The notes under the pieces: model-generated
What the model saw: the letters and a program-made list of their open reading frames with translations, nothing else
Told to the model about the DNA's origin: nothing
The model's database searches: none
Made by a program: the position numbers and the translations under genes
Assembly: GCA_028277185.1 (NCBI GenBank)
Contig: JANQGQ010000017.1
Coordinates: 1 to 56,875 of the forward strand
DNA: 56,875 nt
Direction of reading: 5' to 3'
Origin: Woeseiaceae bacterium
Lineage (GTDB): Bacteria; Pseudomonadota; Gammaproteobacteria; Steroidobacterales; Woeseiaceae
In this document: positions 7,370-15,892 of the stretch, in pieces
Layout of the letters: each line of letters opens with the position of its first letter
How positions within the stretch are numbered: the stretch's first letter is position 1

Positions 7370-9463
7370 TTGGACACCAGTCAAAACCCGAAGAAGATCC
7401 GACTGTCGGCGCTGGCCTTCGCCTGCGTGCTGCTGCTCCTCGTGTACGGACCGCTGGCCGGCTGGTTCGAGACGGCCGACCGGTTCCTCTACGACCGTTT
7501 CGCGAGCCATAGCCCCGTCGCCGCGCTCGACGATGCCTACATCATTAGCATCGACGCCCCGCGCGCGACGACCGCGGAACAGCTCGAGACTTACCGCCGG
7601 ATTATAGAGGTGCTCGAGCGCGGTGGCGTGCGGCGGATCATTCTGACCCGGCCGCCGGAGGTTGCAGCCACCGAGCCGCTCCCGGCCTGGGTTCCCGACC
7701 TCCGGAACGGACAGAGTCGCGTCTACGTCCCGCTCAGACATCGTTTCGCACCGTACGCAGCCCGCGCCGGTGTCGTCGACTTCACGAGCGACGTCGACGG
7801 CGTGCTGCGCACAACGAAGCTGTGGCAGCTGAGCGACGGCGTAATGGAGCCGGCTCTGCCGCTTGCCGTCGCGCTCGACGGCGACGACTGGCCCGCCAAT
7901 CCCCGCATGGCTAACTCCGACGACGAGGTCTATCTCGCCCGTTACGCGCCGGTCCCGAGGCTCGACGCAAACACCGTGCTCGGCCTGAGCTTCAACAGCC
8001 GCCAGCTCTACGACGCGACCGTGTTCGTCGATGCCGAGCCCGAACTCGTCGCGGCCGCCGCCACGCTGCCGTCCGGACAGTACGTCACCTCATCGGAGAT
8101 CGCCGCCGCGATGCTTGCCGATGTGGAACAACAGCGCACGATCCTCTCCCCCGCCTGGGTCGAGGCAATGGAGTGGTTGCTGCCGATGCTGCTGGCCATC
8201 GTCGCCGTGCTGTTCCTGCCGGACAGGAACCGCGCGGACATCCTTCTGATGACCGCCGGCATGATAGTCCTGCTGCTCCTGGCGGAAGCGCTTGCCCTGT
8301 ACGTCGTCAAGGTGCGTCTCGACGTCGGCCGGCCTATTCTGATTTTCACCGGAGTGAGCGCCCTGTGTCTGTGGCTGATTGGGAACCCGCGCCGCGTCAC
8401 GAGCGACGCATTCAAGAAAGGTTCGGATTTCCTTGCCGCCGGCAGGCTGGAACCGGCTTTCGCGGAGTTCCGCCGCTGTCCGCCCTCGGACACGCTTGCC
8501 GCCGTGATGTACAAGCTGTCGCTGGCGTTCGAGGAGCAGGCAAAACCCGAGCGTGCCGAAGCCGTTCTGCAATGGATGAAGCAAACGCACGGCCCGGTCA
8601 AGACGACCGGCGACAAGGCCGCTAAAAACGACGGTATGCCGCAGCGACTTGGGCGCTACGTCATCGAACGCAGGATCGGCCGCGGCGCAATGGGCGCCGT
8701 CTATCTCGGCAAGGATCCCCGGATCAACCGGCCGGTTGCCATCAAGGCGATCCCGATCGCCAAAGAGTTCGAGGACGAGGAACTCAAGGAGGCGCGCATC
8801 CGCTTTTTCCGGGAGGCCGAGTCCGCCGGGCGCCTGACGCATCCCAACATCATTACCGTCTACGACTGCGGCGAAGACAAAGGCCTCGCCTACATTGCCA
8901 TGGAGTACGTCCCCGGCATTCCGCTCAAGGATTTCACGGAACCCAAGCGGCTGCTTGCGCCGAAGCGCGCTCTCGAGTTGGCTGCATTGACCGCGGAGGG
9001 CCTCGACTACGCCCACAATCAGGGCGTCATCCATCGCGACATCAAGCCCGCGAATCTGCTTTACAACCCGAAAGAAGGTGCGCTCAAAATTACCGACTTC
9101 GGCGTCGCCCGTCTCACCGACAACAACCGCACCAAAACCGGTATCGTGCTGGGAACGCCGATGTACATGTCGCCGGAACAGCTCGGCGCCGAAAACCTTA
9201 CGGGGCTCTCGGACTTGTTTTCGCTTGGTGTTACTCTATACGAGCTACTGACGGGCGAGGTGCCTTTCAAGGCCTCGAACATAGCCCTGCTGATGACGAA
9301 AATTACGACCGAAGACGCCGCACCGGTAGCGAACCGCCGGGCCGGATTACCGCCGAGCGTCGACGCAGTCCTTGCCAAAGCTCTGGCCAAGCGCCCCGAA
9401 AACCGATTCTCCTGCGGTGCCGAGATGGCAATCGCCCTAAGAAACTGCGCCCGCATTTCTTAG
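7370..9463 (+). CDS. CHASE2-domain serine/threonine protein kinase
   Basis: Membrane sensor kinase of the Hanks type. From the TTG start (697 aa) there is a first membrane helix (about 10-28), an extracytoplasmic CHASE2 sensor region (about 30-265), and three closely spaced helices (about 268-345). A short TPR-like helical linker follows, then the kinase domain (about 427-690). Kinase residues are intact: glycine loop GRGAMG 437-442, Lys459, HRDIKPAN from 555 with catalytic Asp557, DFG Asp576 and GTPMYMSPEQ. The kinase is C-terminal, the reverse of PknB/PrkC. A PP2C phosphatase and an FHA protein follow on the same strand, so they probably oppose and read its activity. The signal sensed is unknown. 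Confidence 0.88.
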   Translation: MDTSQNPKKIRLSALAFACVLLLLVYGPLAGWFETADRFLYDRFASHSPVAALDDAYIISIDAPRATTAEQLETYRRIIEVLERGGVRRIILTRPPEVAATEPLPAWVPDLRNGQSRVYVPLRHRFAPYAARAGVVDFTSDVDGVLRTTKLWQLSDGVMEPALPLAVALDGDDWPANPRMANSDDEVYLARYAPVPRLDANTVLGLSFNSRQLYDATVFVDAEPELVAAAATLPSGQYVTSSEIAAAMLADVEQQRTILSPAWVEAMEWLLPMLLAIVAVLFLPDRNRADILLMTAGMIVLLLLAEALALYVVKVRLDVGRPILIFTGVSALCLWLIGNPRRVTSDAFKKGSDFLAAGRLEPAFAEFRRCPPSDTLAAVMYKLSLAFEEQAKPERAEAVLQWMKQTHGPVKTTGDKAAKNDGMPQRLGRYVIERRIGRGAMGAVYLGKDPRINRPVAIKAIPIAKEFEDEELKEARIRFFREAESAGRLTHPNIITVYDCGEDKGLAYIAMEYVPGIPLKDFTEPKRLLAPKRALELAALTAEGLDYAHNQGVIHRDIKPANLLYNPKEGALKITDFGVARLTDNNRTKTGIVLGTPMYMSPEQLGAENLTGLSDLFSLGVTLYELLTGEVPFKASNIALLMTKITTEDAAPVANRRAGLPPSVDAVLAKALAKRPENRFSCGAEMAIALRNCARIS

Positions 9464-9498
9464 CGGCGGCCAATCGAGAACGAGTAGACTGAAGCCTC

Positions 9499-10326
9499 AT
9501 GAGCCTGCGCGGAAAAATCAACTTTGCCCAGATTACCGATACCGGGCGGGTTCGCGAGCACAACGAAGACGCGATCGGCGGCATGCCGGATATCGGACTG
9601 ATGGTGCTGGCCGACGGCATGGGCGGCTACAACGCCGGGGAAGTCGCCAGCGGAATCGCGGTCGAGACCGTCACGAAGCTGGCCTCTGAGGCGCACGAGC
9701 GCGAGGAACTCAATAACGTGGACCCGCAGAGCGGCATGATGCGGCAGTCCATTATCCTGCGCGACGCCATCTACCGGGCGAACAAGATCATCTTTCAGAC
9801 CGCGCAAAGTCAGACCCACTGCGAGGGCATGGGGACGACGATCGTCGCCTGCATGTTCTACGACAACCGCGTATCGATCGCCCACGTCGGCGACTCCCGG
9901 GCCTACCGGCTGCGCGGAGGACAGTTCGACCAGCTCACGCTCGACCATTCGCTGCTCCAGGAACTCGTCGATCGCGGCTTCTACTCCGCCGAGGAGGCAC
10001 AGCGCTCGACGAACCGCAACTACGTCACCCGCGCCCTGGGCGTGGAACCAGCGGTCGAGGTCGAGGTTCACGAGCACGACGTGCTCCCCGACGACGTGTA
10101 TCTCCTGTGTTCCGACGGCCTGCCCGACATGGTCGAAGACGAGGATATTCACTTAACTATCAGTACTTTTAATGCTAGTCTTGACGTGGTTGGTCAACAA
10201 TTAATCGATCTGGCGAACAATCAGGGCGGCCGCGACAACGTATCCGTCATGCTCGCCCAGATCGTCGAACCTTTCGCGGCGAAAAAAGGACTTCTGGTCA
10301 AAATCGCCGGTTGGTTCAGCTCGTAA
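9499..10326 (+). CDS. PP2C-family serine/threonine protein phosphatase
   Basis: Mn2+/Mg2+-dependent phosphatase (Stp/PrpC type) that probably reverses the adjacent kinase. All metal-site motifs are present: RVREHNEDAI, VLADGMGGYNAGE, VGDSRAYRL, LLCSDGLPDMV and GGRDNVSVM. The 275-aa chain is cytoplasmic with no membrane segment. It starts 35 bases after the kinase stop. Near its 3' end (about 10146-10208) the DNA turns clearly AT-rich with different codon choice, although the protein motif spacing stays normal. An internal promoter for the FHA gene is possible there but not shown. Confidence 0.95.
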   Translation: MSLRGKINFAQITDTGRVREHNEDAIGGMPDIGLMVLADGMGGYNAGEVASGIAVETVTKLASEAHEREELNNVDPQSGMMRQSIILRDAIYRANKIIFQTAQSQTHCEGMGTTIVACMFYDNRVSIAHVGDSRAYRLRGGQFDQLTLDHSLLQELVDRGFYSAEEAQRSTNRNYVTRALGVEPAVEVEVHEHDVLPDDVYLLCSDGLPDMVEDEDIHLTISTFNASLDVVGQQLIDLANNQGGRDNVSVMLAQIVEPFAAKKGLLVKIAGWFSS

Positions 10327-10438
10327 GGGGTAAGGGTTTACGGAGATCGGTTTGCGAACCAGAGCACCACGCCTGGTGTACGCATGCATGTTCTCAAGCC
10401 GGTAGAACGAGAATTCTCACTGGATACAGCGAGTCATC

Positions 10439-11293
10439 ATGGCACGGTTAATACTCAGTCTGGACAATCAGGTACTTGCGGAATACAACATGAGCAAGGA
10501 GCGGTACACGATTGGCCGCCTGCCTGATAACGACGTCCGCATCGACAACCCGGCCGTCAGCGGGCATCACTCACTGATCATCAACATCCTCAACGACTCG
10601 TTCCTCGAGGACTTGAACAGCACCAACGGAACCTACGTCAACGGCAAGCTGATCAAGAAGCACGCCCTGCAGCACGGCGACGTCATTACGATTGGCCATC
10701 ATCAGCTGCGCTTCTCCGACCAGGCGACGAACGACGCCGAGCAGGATGAGTTCGAGAAGACCATGGTCATTCCGACCGGCCAGCAAAATGCCGAGCAGCT
10801 TGCGATCGCCGAGAAAGCCGCCGAAGCGGCCGCGGCCGCCGAGCCGGAAGAAGACGAAAACGATTCGGCCGGAATCCGGCTGGCCCCGGAAGAAGCGGAA
10901 GGCCTCGAGGAAGAGGCGGAGCCGCCTCCGCAGCCCGCACCGGAGGCGCCGGCGCCACCCGAACCCGCCGTGCACACGGCGACGGCAGCGGGCATCGATC
11001 CCAGTTCCGCACCCAACGCTCTGCCGCTGGCGAAACTGCAGGTGCTCTCGGGCGCTTTCGCAGGCCGGGAACTCGAGCTCACGAAGGCATTGACGACGCT
11101 CGGTCGGCCCGGAGTCCAGGTAGCAGCGATCACGCGGCGCGCCGAAGGCTATTACATCGTGCACGTCGAGTCGGGCAAGGACGGCGACTTTCCGCTCGTC
11201 AACGGCGAACCGATAGGCGCACAGGCCCGCAAACTGGCTGACAACGACGTCGTGCAGCTGGCCGGCGTCAAGATGGGCTTCTTCGCCAGCTGA
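10439..11293 (+). CDS. Double FHA-domain protein
   Basis: Phosphothreonine-reading protein, probably the reader of the neighbouring kinase. Residues about 1-100 form a canonical FHA domain (YTIGRLPDNDVRID, AVSGHHSLI, DLNSTNGTYVNG). Residues about 115-195 are a low-complexity linker rich in Ala, Glu and Pro. Residues about 200-284 look like a second FHA fold (LTTLGRPGVQVAAITRR, PLVNGEPIG, NDVVQLAGVKMGF) that lacks the Ser/His phosphate-binding pair. It is 112 bases downstream of the phosphatase; the gap holds a CACCA/TGGTG hairpin and the palindrome GAGAATTCTC (10409-10418) but no clear promoter. The ATG has only a weak ribosome-binding site. Confidence 0.88.
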   Translation: MARLILSLDNQVLAEYNMSKERYTIGRLPDNDVRIDNPAVSGHHSLIINILNDSFLEDLNSTNGTYVNGKLIKKHALQHGDVITIGHHQLRFSDQATNDAEQDEFEKTMVIPTGQQNAEQLAIAEKAAEAAAAAEPEEDENDSAGIRLAPEEAEGLEEEAEPPPQPAPEAPAPPEPAVHTATAAGIDPSSAPNALPLAKLQVLSGAFAGRELELTKALTTLGRPGVQVAAITRRAEGYYIVHVESGKDGDFPLVNGEPIGAQARKLADNDVVQLAGVKMGFFAS

Positions 11294-11301
11294 AGACCGA
11301 T

Positions 11302-11315
11302 GCCGCAAGAGCGGC
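11302..11315. terminator. Weak hairpin between convergent FHA and dnaB genes
   Basis: GCCGC and GCGGC flank the loop AAGA in the 36-base gap between the two stop codons. There is no T-run on either strand, so it is at best a weak or Rho-assisted end signal. Confidence 0.25.
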
Positions 11316-11329
11316 GGGCACAGCTTTGC

Positions 11330-12736
11330 TCAGTGAAACGACTCGTCGCCGTAGGTGTCCGGCACCCAATTCTCGAACTTCGTGTAGCGACCGACGAACG
11401 TAAGGGGGAACTCTCCGATCGGACCGTTTCGCTGCTTGGCGATGACGATGTCGGCAATGCCCTTGCGCGGTGTGTCCGGGTTATAGACCTCTTCCCGGTA
11501 GATGAAGATGATCACGTCGGCGTCCTGCTCGATGGCGCCGGACTCGCGCAGGTCCGACATCACGGGCCGCTTGTCGGTGCGCTGCTCGACGCTGCGGTTG
11601 AGCTGGGACAACGCGATAACCGGGACAGCCAGTTCCTTGGCCAGCGCTTTGAGCGAACGTGAGATCTCGGAGATTTCCGTGGCCCGGTTTTCCTGATTAC
11701 CAGGCACCTGCATGAGCTGCAGATAGTCCACGACGATGAGTCCGAGGCCGTGTTCGCGCTGCAGTCGCCGCGCCCGGGCACGAATCTCGGTCGGCGCGAG
11801 ACCGGCCGTGTCGTCGATGAAGATCGGCGCGTCGGACATCAGCTGAACGGCTGTGTTGATCCGCGACCAGTCCTCGTCCGGGAAGTCGCCGGTCCTGAGA
11901 TGCGTCTGATCGACGCGGCCGAGCGACGAGATCATCCGGAACGTCAGCTGCGACGACGGCATTTCCATCGAGAAGATCGCGGTCGGCACCTTGCCGCCGA
12001 TGGCCGCGTTCTCCGCGATGTTCACGGCAAACGTCGTTTTGCCCATCGACGGCCGCCCCGCGACGATCACGAGATCGCCGGGCTGAAGTCCGGCCGTCAT
12101 TTTGTCGAACTCGGTGTAGCCGCTCGAAATGCCGGTGATACTGCCGTCGGACTGATGCAGCAGATCGATCCGGTCGACCGTCTCGGGGAGAATTTCCTTC
12201 AGCGAGCGAAATCCCTGCCGCCCCCGCGAGCCGCGTTCCGCAATTTCGAATACGAGACGCTCGGCCTCGTCGACGAGTTCCGTGGCGCTGCGCCCGCCCG
12301 TTGCAAACGCCTGACCGGCGATCTCGTTGCCGGCATGGATGAGCGACCTGAGCATCGCGCGCTCGCGAACGATGTTCGCGTAAGCACGCGCGTTCGCGGC
12401 ACCGGGCGTTTCGTTGGCCAGCGTTGCCAGATACTCGAGGCCGCCGGCCGCCTCCAGCTCGCTGCGTTCGTCGAGAAACTCGGAAACGGTCACGACGTCA
12501 CAGGGATTGCCGTCGTCGACGAGCTCGGCGATCGCCTGGAAGATCAGCCGATGGTCCTTGCGGTAAAAGTCGGCGGCGCTGACGAGGTCCGCCACCTTGT
12601 CCCAGGCGGCCTTGTCGAGCATCAGGCCGCCAACGAGCGCCTGTTCGGCCTCAACCGAATGCGGCGGTACCTTTAACCGCCGTTCGTCGTTGCCGCTGTC
12701 GCTCATGTCGATTTCGCCGTCAGCGGCGGGCGTCAC
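11330..12736 (-). CDS. dnaB: Replicative DNA helicase DnaB
   Basis: Hexameric 5'-3' helicase that unwinds DNA at the replication fork and recruits primase. The N-terminal domain (about 20-125) has PPHSVEAEQALVGGLMLD, and the RecA-like C-terminal domain has Walker A GRPSMGKTTF and VVDYLQLM. Length (468 aa) is normal. The longest reading starts at GTG (12734-12736), overlapping the rplI TGA by four bases. An in-frame ATG at 12704-12706 would remove ten residues. Neither has a strong ribosome-binding site, and the overlap favours coupling to rplI. No intein is seen. Confidence 0.97.
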   Translation of the reverse strand: MTPAADGEIDMSDSGNDERRLKVPPHSVEAEQALVGGLMLDKAAWDKVADLVSAADFYRKDHRLIFQAIAELVDDGNPCDVVTVSEFLDERSELEAAGGLEYLATLANETPGAANARAYANIVRERAMLRSLIHAGNEIAGQAFATGGRSATELVDEAERLVFEIAERGSRGRQGFRSLKEILPETVDRIDLLHQSDGSITGISSGYTEFDKMTAGLQPGDLVIVAGRPSMGKTTFAVNIAENAAIGGKVPTAIFSMEMPSSQLTFRMISSLGRVDQTHLRTGDFPDEDWSRINTAVQLMSDAPIFIDDTAGLAPTEIRARARRLQREHGLGLIVVDYLQLMQVPGNQENRATEISEISRSLKALAKELAVPVIALSQLNRSVEQRTDKRPVMSDLRESGAIEQDADVIIFIYREEVYNPDTPRKGIADIVIAKQRNGPIGEFPLTFVGRYTKFENWVPDTYGDESFH

Positions 12737-13182
12737 TCTTCGGGAACGACGCGCACTTTGACTTCGGCATTGACTTCGGGATGAAGGTGCACGCCGACCG
12801 CGAACTCGCCAACCTCGTGGATCGGGCCGTCCGGCATCCTGATCTCGCTGCGCTGCACTTCGACCTGCACGGCCGCGAAGGCCTCAGCGATGTCCACGGG
12901 ACCGACCGAGCCGAAGAGCTTGCCCTCGCTCCCGGCGTTGGCCGGGACGACGAGCTCCATGCCGTCGATCGTTCCGGCGCGGGTTTTCGCGGTCGCGAGC
13001 TCCTCAGCCGCGGCCTTCTCCAGTTCCGCGCGGCGCGCCTCGATCGCTTTCATGTTCTCGGGCGTCGCGAGGGCCGCTTTGCCCTGCGGCAGCAGGTAAT
13101 TGCGCCCATAGCCCGGCTTGACCTTCACGAGATCGCCGATGCGTCCGAGATTTTCCACGTTGTCCAGCAAAATGACGTTCAT
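12733..13182 (-). CDS. rplI: 50S ribosomal protein L9
   Basis: Large-subunit protein that binds 23S rRNA near the L1 stalk and helps keep reading frame. The 149 aa match the family, with the start MNVILLDNVENLGRIGDLVK and the motif VKPGYGRNYLLPQGKA, then a long charged linker helix and the C-terminal domain. It sits in the rpsF-rpsR-DUF2232-rplI-dnaB order known from Pseudomonas and Xanthomonas. Its stop overlaps the proposed dnaB start. Confidence 0.98.
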   Translation of the reverse strand: MNVILLDNVENLGRIGDLVKVKPGYGRNYLLPQGKAALATPENMKAIEARRAELEKAAAEELATAKTRAGTIDGMELVVPANAGSEGKLFGSVGPVDIAEAFAAVQVEVQRSEIRMPDGPIHEVGEFAVGVHLHPEVNAEVKVRVVPEE

Positions 13183-13231
13183 GTCGATAACCTTAAATCT
13201 GTCGGATCAACCGAATTCCTGAGGGGCCCGC

Positions 13232-14134
13232 TCAGCCGGCCCGTACCTTGCGACGCCGCAGCGCAAACCACGCGTCAATGTAACCGAGGACCGCCATGGC
13301 GGTCACGACCACCGGTGCCGTGATGATGACCACCAGGGCACCGTACATCAGGGCCACCACGAACACCGGGATCATGCCCTCGGCGTGCAGCCAGTGGACG
13401 ATCGCGATGCCCTGCAGGCTGAAGATCGTGAAGATCACGAACGCCACGCTCTGCAGCCAGGCGATCCCCGTCAACACCGCGACGATGGACGCGACGGCCA
13501 TCACGGCCGCGATGACCCGACCGAAGTCGAGATCGCGAAACCGCCCGAAGTCGGCCGCTTCGCCCGGCCCGCTCCGATACAGCGCGTAGCCCAGCAGTGC
13601 CACGACCGCCGCCATCAGCCAGGCCACGAAGGCGGCCCAGACCGTCATGTGTTCCGCCAGGCGCGGCAGCTCCGGCTCGACCAGCGCTGCCTGCTGCTCG
13701 AGCTGCTCGACGCCCGATGCCCGCCAGTCGGCCAGCAGTTGCGTCAGCACCGACGTCCAGAACCCGGCGGGATTCCCGGCCACGGCGAAAAACACCACGA
13801 CACCGGCGATCGCCACGATCGCCGAGACCTGCATGGTCAGCGTCAGCGACCGGCTCATCGCCAGCAGCACTCCCACGAACAGCGCGGGCAGCCAGGCCAT
13901 CAGCATGACCGCGAACTTCGCTTCGAGCGACATGCCCAGCAGCGCGCTCACGGCCAGAATCATCCCGCCGGCCATCGCCGCCTCGATGACGGCCTGCCGC
14001 GGCCCCTGCACCAATAGCAGGTACACGAGCACGGCGCCGCTCAGGAAGCCCAAAAGGGGCAGCGACAGCGACGCCGCGAGGCCGAGTACGGCATTCAGCG
14101 GCCGGGCGACCAGCCATGCGGCCACAGCCGGCAC
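13232..14134 (-). CDS. DUF2232 (YybS-like) polytopic membrane protein
   Basis: A 300-aa hydrophobic protein with about eight membrane helices and a basic C-terminal tail (ALRRRKVRAG). A soluble loop lies at about residues 125-160. Position between rpsR and rplI, size and profile match the DUF2232 family found there in many gammaproteobacteria; no catalytic motif is visible. Function is unknown. The GTG start (14132-14134) follows AGGACAGGGC at good spacing, 22 bases after rpsR. Confidence 0.8.
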   Translation of the reverse strand: MPAVAAWLVARPLNAVLGLAASLSLPLLGFLSGAVLVYLLLVQGPRQAVIEAAMAGGMILAVSALLGMSLEAKFAVMLMAWLPALFVGVLLAMSRSLTLTMQVSAIVAIAGVVVFFAVAGNPAGFWTSVLTQLLADWRASGVEQLEQQAALVEPELPRLAEHMTVWAAFVAWLMAAVVALLGYALYRSGPGEAADFGRFRDLDFGRVIAAVMAVASIVAVLTGIAWLQSVAFVIFTIFSLQGIAIVHWLHAEGMIPVFVVALMYGALVVIITAPVVVTAMAVLGYIDAWFALRRRKVRAG

Positions 14135-14156
14135 GGGCCCTGTCCTAACCCTGACC

Positions 14157-14381
14157 TTAATGCCGGTCGGTGTAAGGCAGCAGCGCCAGATAGCGAGCGC
14201 GCTTGACGGCGGTAGCCAGCTGGCGCTGATAGTGCGATTTCGTGCCCGTTATCCGGCTCGGCACGATCTTGCCCGTCTCGGTCACGTAGGCCTTGAGCAA
14301 ATTGAGATCCTTGTAGTCGATCTCCTTGATGCCCTCGGCGGTGAAACGGCAGTACTTCCGGCGGCGTGAATAGCGACTCAT
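14157..14381 (-). CDS. rpsR: 30S ribosomal protein S18
   Basis: Small-subunit protein that pairs with S6 on the 16S rRNA platform. The 74-aa chain has the basic start [17 protein letters not shown] and the conserved core [19 protein letters not shown] followed by the [11 protein letters not shown] end. It is 11 bases downstream of rpsF, and no priB lies between them, unlike E. coli. ATG start. Confidence 0.98.
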   Translation of the reverse strand: MSRYSRRRKYCRFTAEGIKEIDYKDLNLLKAYVTETGKIVPSRITGTKSHYQRQLATAVKRARYLALLPYTDRH

Positions 14382-14392
14382 GATTCTGCTCC

Positions 14393-14947
14393 TCAGGCGG
14401 TCTTGGCTTCAGCGGTCTCGGCTTCAGCCGTCGCCGCGTCATCCGCCGCCTCGGCCTTTGCTTCCGCGGGCGTGTCGGTGCTCTCGGCCTTCTCCGCCGC
14501 CTTGTCCTCCGTATCGGCTTCGGCGCTTGCCTCTGCCTTCGCTTCGGACTCCCTGCGCATCGCCGCCTCGGCTGCAGCCTTCGCTTCGCGGCGCTGCTGC
14601 GCCTCCTTCTCCTTCGCCTTTTCCTCGGCGACGGCGACCGCCATGGGCGAGGCCTCGGACACGGCTTCGTCGCGCGAGATGATCAGATGCCGGAGCACGG
14701 CGTCGTTGAAGCGGAAAGCGCCCTTGATGCCCTCGATCACGTCGAAGCTGCACTCGACGTTCAGGAGCACGTAGTGGGCTTTGTGGATCTTGTTGATCGG
14801 ATGCGCCAGCTGGCGGCGCCCCCAGTCTTCGGTACGGTGGATCTGTCCACCCGCGTCGGTGACCATGCTCTGGTAACGTTCTACCATGGCAGGCACCTGC
14901 TCGCTCTGGTCCGGATGGACCAGAAATACGATCTCATAGTGTCTCAT
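14393..14947 (-). CDS. rpsF: 30S ribosomal protein S6 with long Ala/Glu tail
   Basis: S6 core of about 105 residues ([45 protein letters not shown]), which binds 16S rRNA together with S18. It is followed by a low-complexity tail of about 75 residues made mostly of Ala, Glu and Lys, giving 184 aa against about 100-135 in most relatives. E. coli S6 carries a short glutamate tail added after translation; here an acidic tail is encoded by the gene. The tail DNA is simple-sequence-like. The ATG is preceded by GGAAGGGA. It is the first gene of the S6 operon. Confidence 0.96.
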   Translation of the reverse strand: MRHYEIVFLVHPDQSEQVPAMVERYQSMVTDAGGQIHRTEDWGRRQLAHPINKIHKAHYVLLNVECSFDVIEGIKGAFRFNDAVLRHLIISRDEAVSEASPMAVAVAEEKAKEKEAQQRREAKAAAEAAMRRESEAKAEASAEADTEDKAAEKAESTDTPAEAKAEAADDAATAEAETAEAKTA

Positions 14948-15070
14948 TGTCGTCCCTTCCGGATGAAATCGGCCAGCGCTGGCGCATATTCGCCGCCGCC
15001 GGATCGATTACAGCCACCCGCGCACGCGGTGTGGCAAGAGGTATCGTTCTCCCGGGCCATGGCCCGAGGG
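14948..15070 (-). promoter_or_regulatory. rpsF: rpsF leader, candidate S6:S18 autoregulatory RNA
   Basis: From the predicted start near 15070, about 120 bases precede rpsF. The leader begins with a strong GC hairpin built on the palindrome GGGCCATGGCCC (15054-15065), and CCG-containing stretches lie close to the start codon. S6:S18 leader RNAs with a CCG motif are known upstream of rpsF in many bacteria. I have not folded this one, so assignment to that class is inference. Confidence 0.3.
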
Positions 15071-15076
15071 AGGCGC

Positions 15077-15106
15077 ATGCTACCGCAATGAAAGGCGAAA
15101 AGCCAA
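15077..15106 (-). promoter_or_regulatory. Predicted sigma70 promoter of the rpsF operon
   Basis: Minus-strand -35 TTGGCT (15101-15106) and -10 TAGCAT (15077-15082) are spaced by 18 bases. Each matches the consensus at four of six positions. It lies in the 174-base gap between rlmB and rpsF, which are both on the minus strand. Confidence 0.45.
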
Positions 15107-15121
15107 GGGCTTACGGCTACC

Positions 15122-15892
15122 TCAGCCGCCCTGGCCGGCCTGCCGCTGGCGAACGGCTTCGTACAGACAAATCCCCGCCGCCACCGAGACATTGAGGCTC
15201 GAAACGGCGCCGAGCATGGGCAGCGCGACGACGTGGTCGACCCGCTTAAGAATCGCTGGCGACAGGCCCTTCTCCTCGCCGCCCATGACGATCGCCGAAT
15301 GTCCCGAGGCGTCGACGTCGTAGAGGCTACGCTCGCCTCTGTCGCTGGTCGCGATCCGCCGGACGCCGTAGTCCCCGAGCCAATCCAGCGCCCGCGCGAG
15401 ATTGGCCAGCGGCGCAAACGGCAGCGATTCGGCAGCTCCCGACGCGACTTTGCTAACCGTCGGTCCGAGGCCCGCGACCCCGTGACGCGGTGCCAGCACG
15501 GCGTCGACGCCGGCCGCGTCGGCAGTCCTCAGACAGGCGCCGAGATTGTGCGGATCCTGAATGCCGTCGAGCGCCAGCAGCAACAGCGGGCCACCCGAAT
15601 CGTCCTCGAGCCGCGCCTCCACGAGCGTACGCAGCCCGGCTTCGTCAAGCATGGTGTTGCGCTCGATCTCGGCGACCACGCCCTGATGGCGCACCTCGCC
15701 GGACATCTGTTTGAGCCGCGCGCGATTCGCCGACTGGATCGCAATGCCCTGGCTCCTGCCGCGCTCGACGACCGCCTTGACGCGCGGGTTCGCGGACCGG
15801 TACTCGACAAACAGCGTGCGGACGTCGTCGGGGCGTGCCGAGAGCAGTTGCTCGACGGCACGCAGGCCGGTCACGAAGCGCGCCTTGCTCAC
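15122..15892 (-). CDS. rlmB: 23S rRNA (guanosine-2'-O)-methyltransferase RlmB
   Basis: SPOUT methyltransferase that 2'-O-methylates G2251 of 23S rRNA. The N-terminal L30e-like substrate-binding domain (about 5-80) is followed by the knotted catalytic domain with LALDGIQDPHNLGACLRTA, IVMGGEEKGLSP and PMLGAVSSLNVSVAAGI. The start is taken as GTG at 15890-15892, giving MSKARFVTGLRAVEQLL and 256 aa. This overlaps the rnr stop by four bases (GTGA). The open frame continues far upstream opposite rnr coding sequence, but that part is not conserved protein. Confidence 0.96.
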   Translation of the reverse strand: MSKARFVTGLRAVEQLLSARPDDVRTLFVEYRSANPRVKAVVERGRSQGIAIQSANRARLKQMSGEVRHQGVVAEIERNTMLDEAGLRTLVEARLEDDSGGPLLLLALDGIQDPHNLGACLRTADAAGVDAVLAPRHGVAGLGPTVSKVASGAAESLPFAPLANLARALDWLGDYGVRRIATSDRGERSLYDVDASGHSAIVMGGEEKGLSPAILKRVDHVVALPMLGAVSSLNVSVAAGICLYEAVRQRQAGQGG

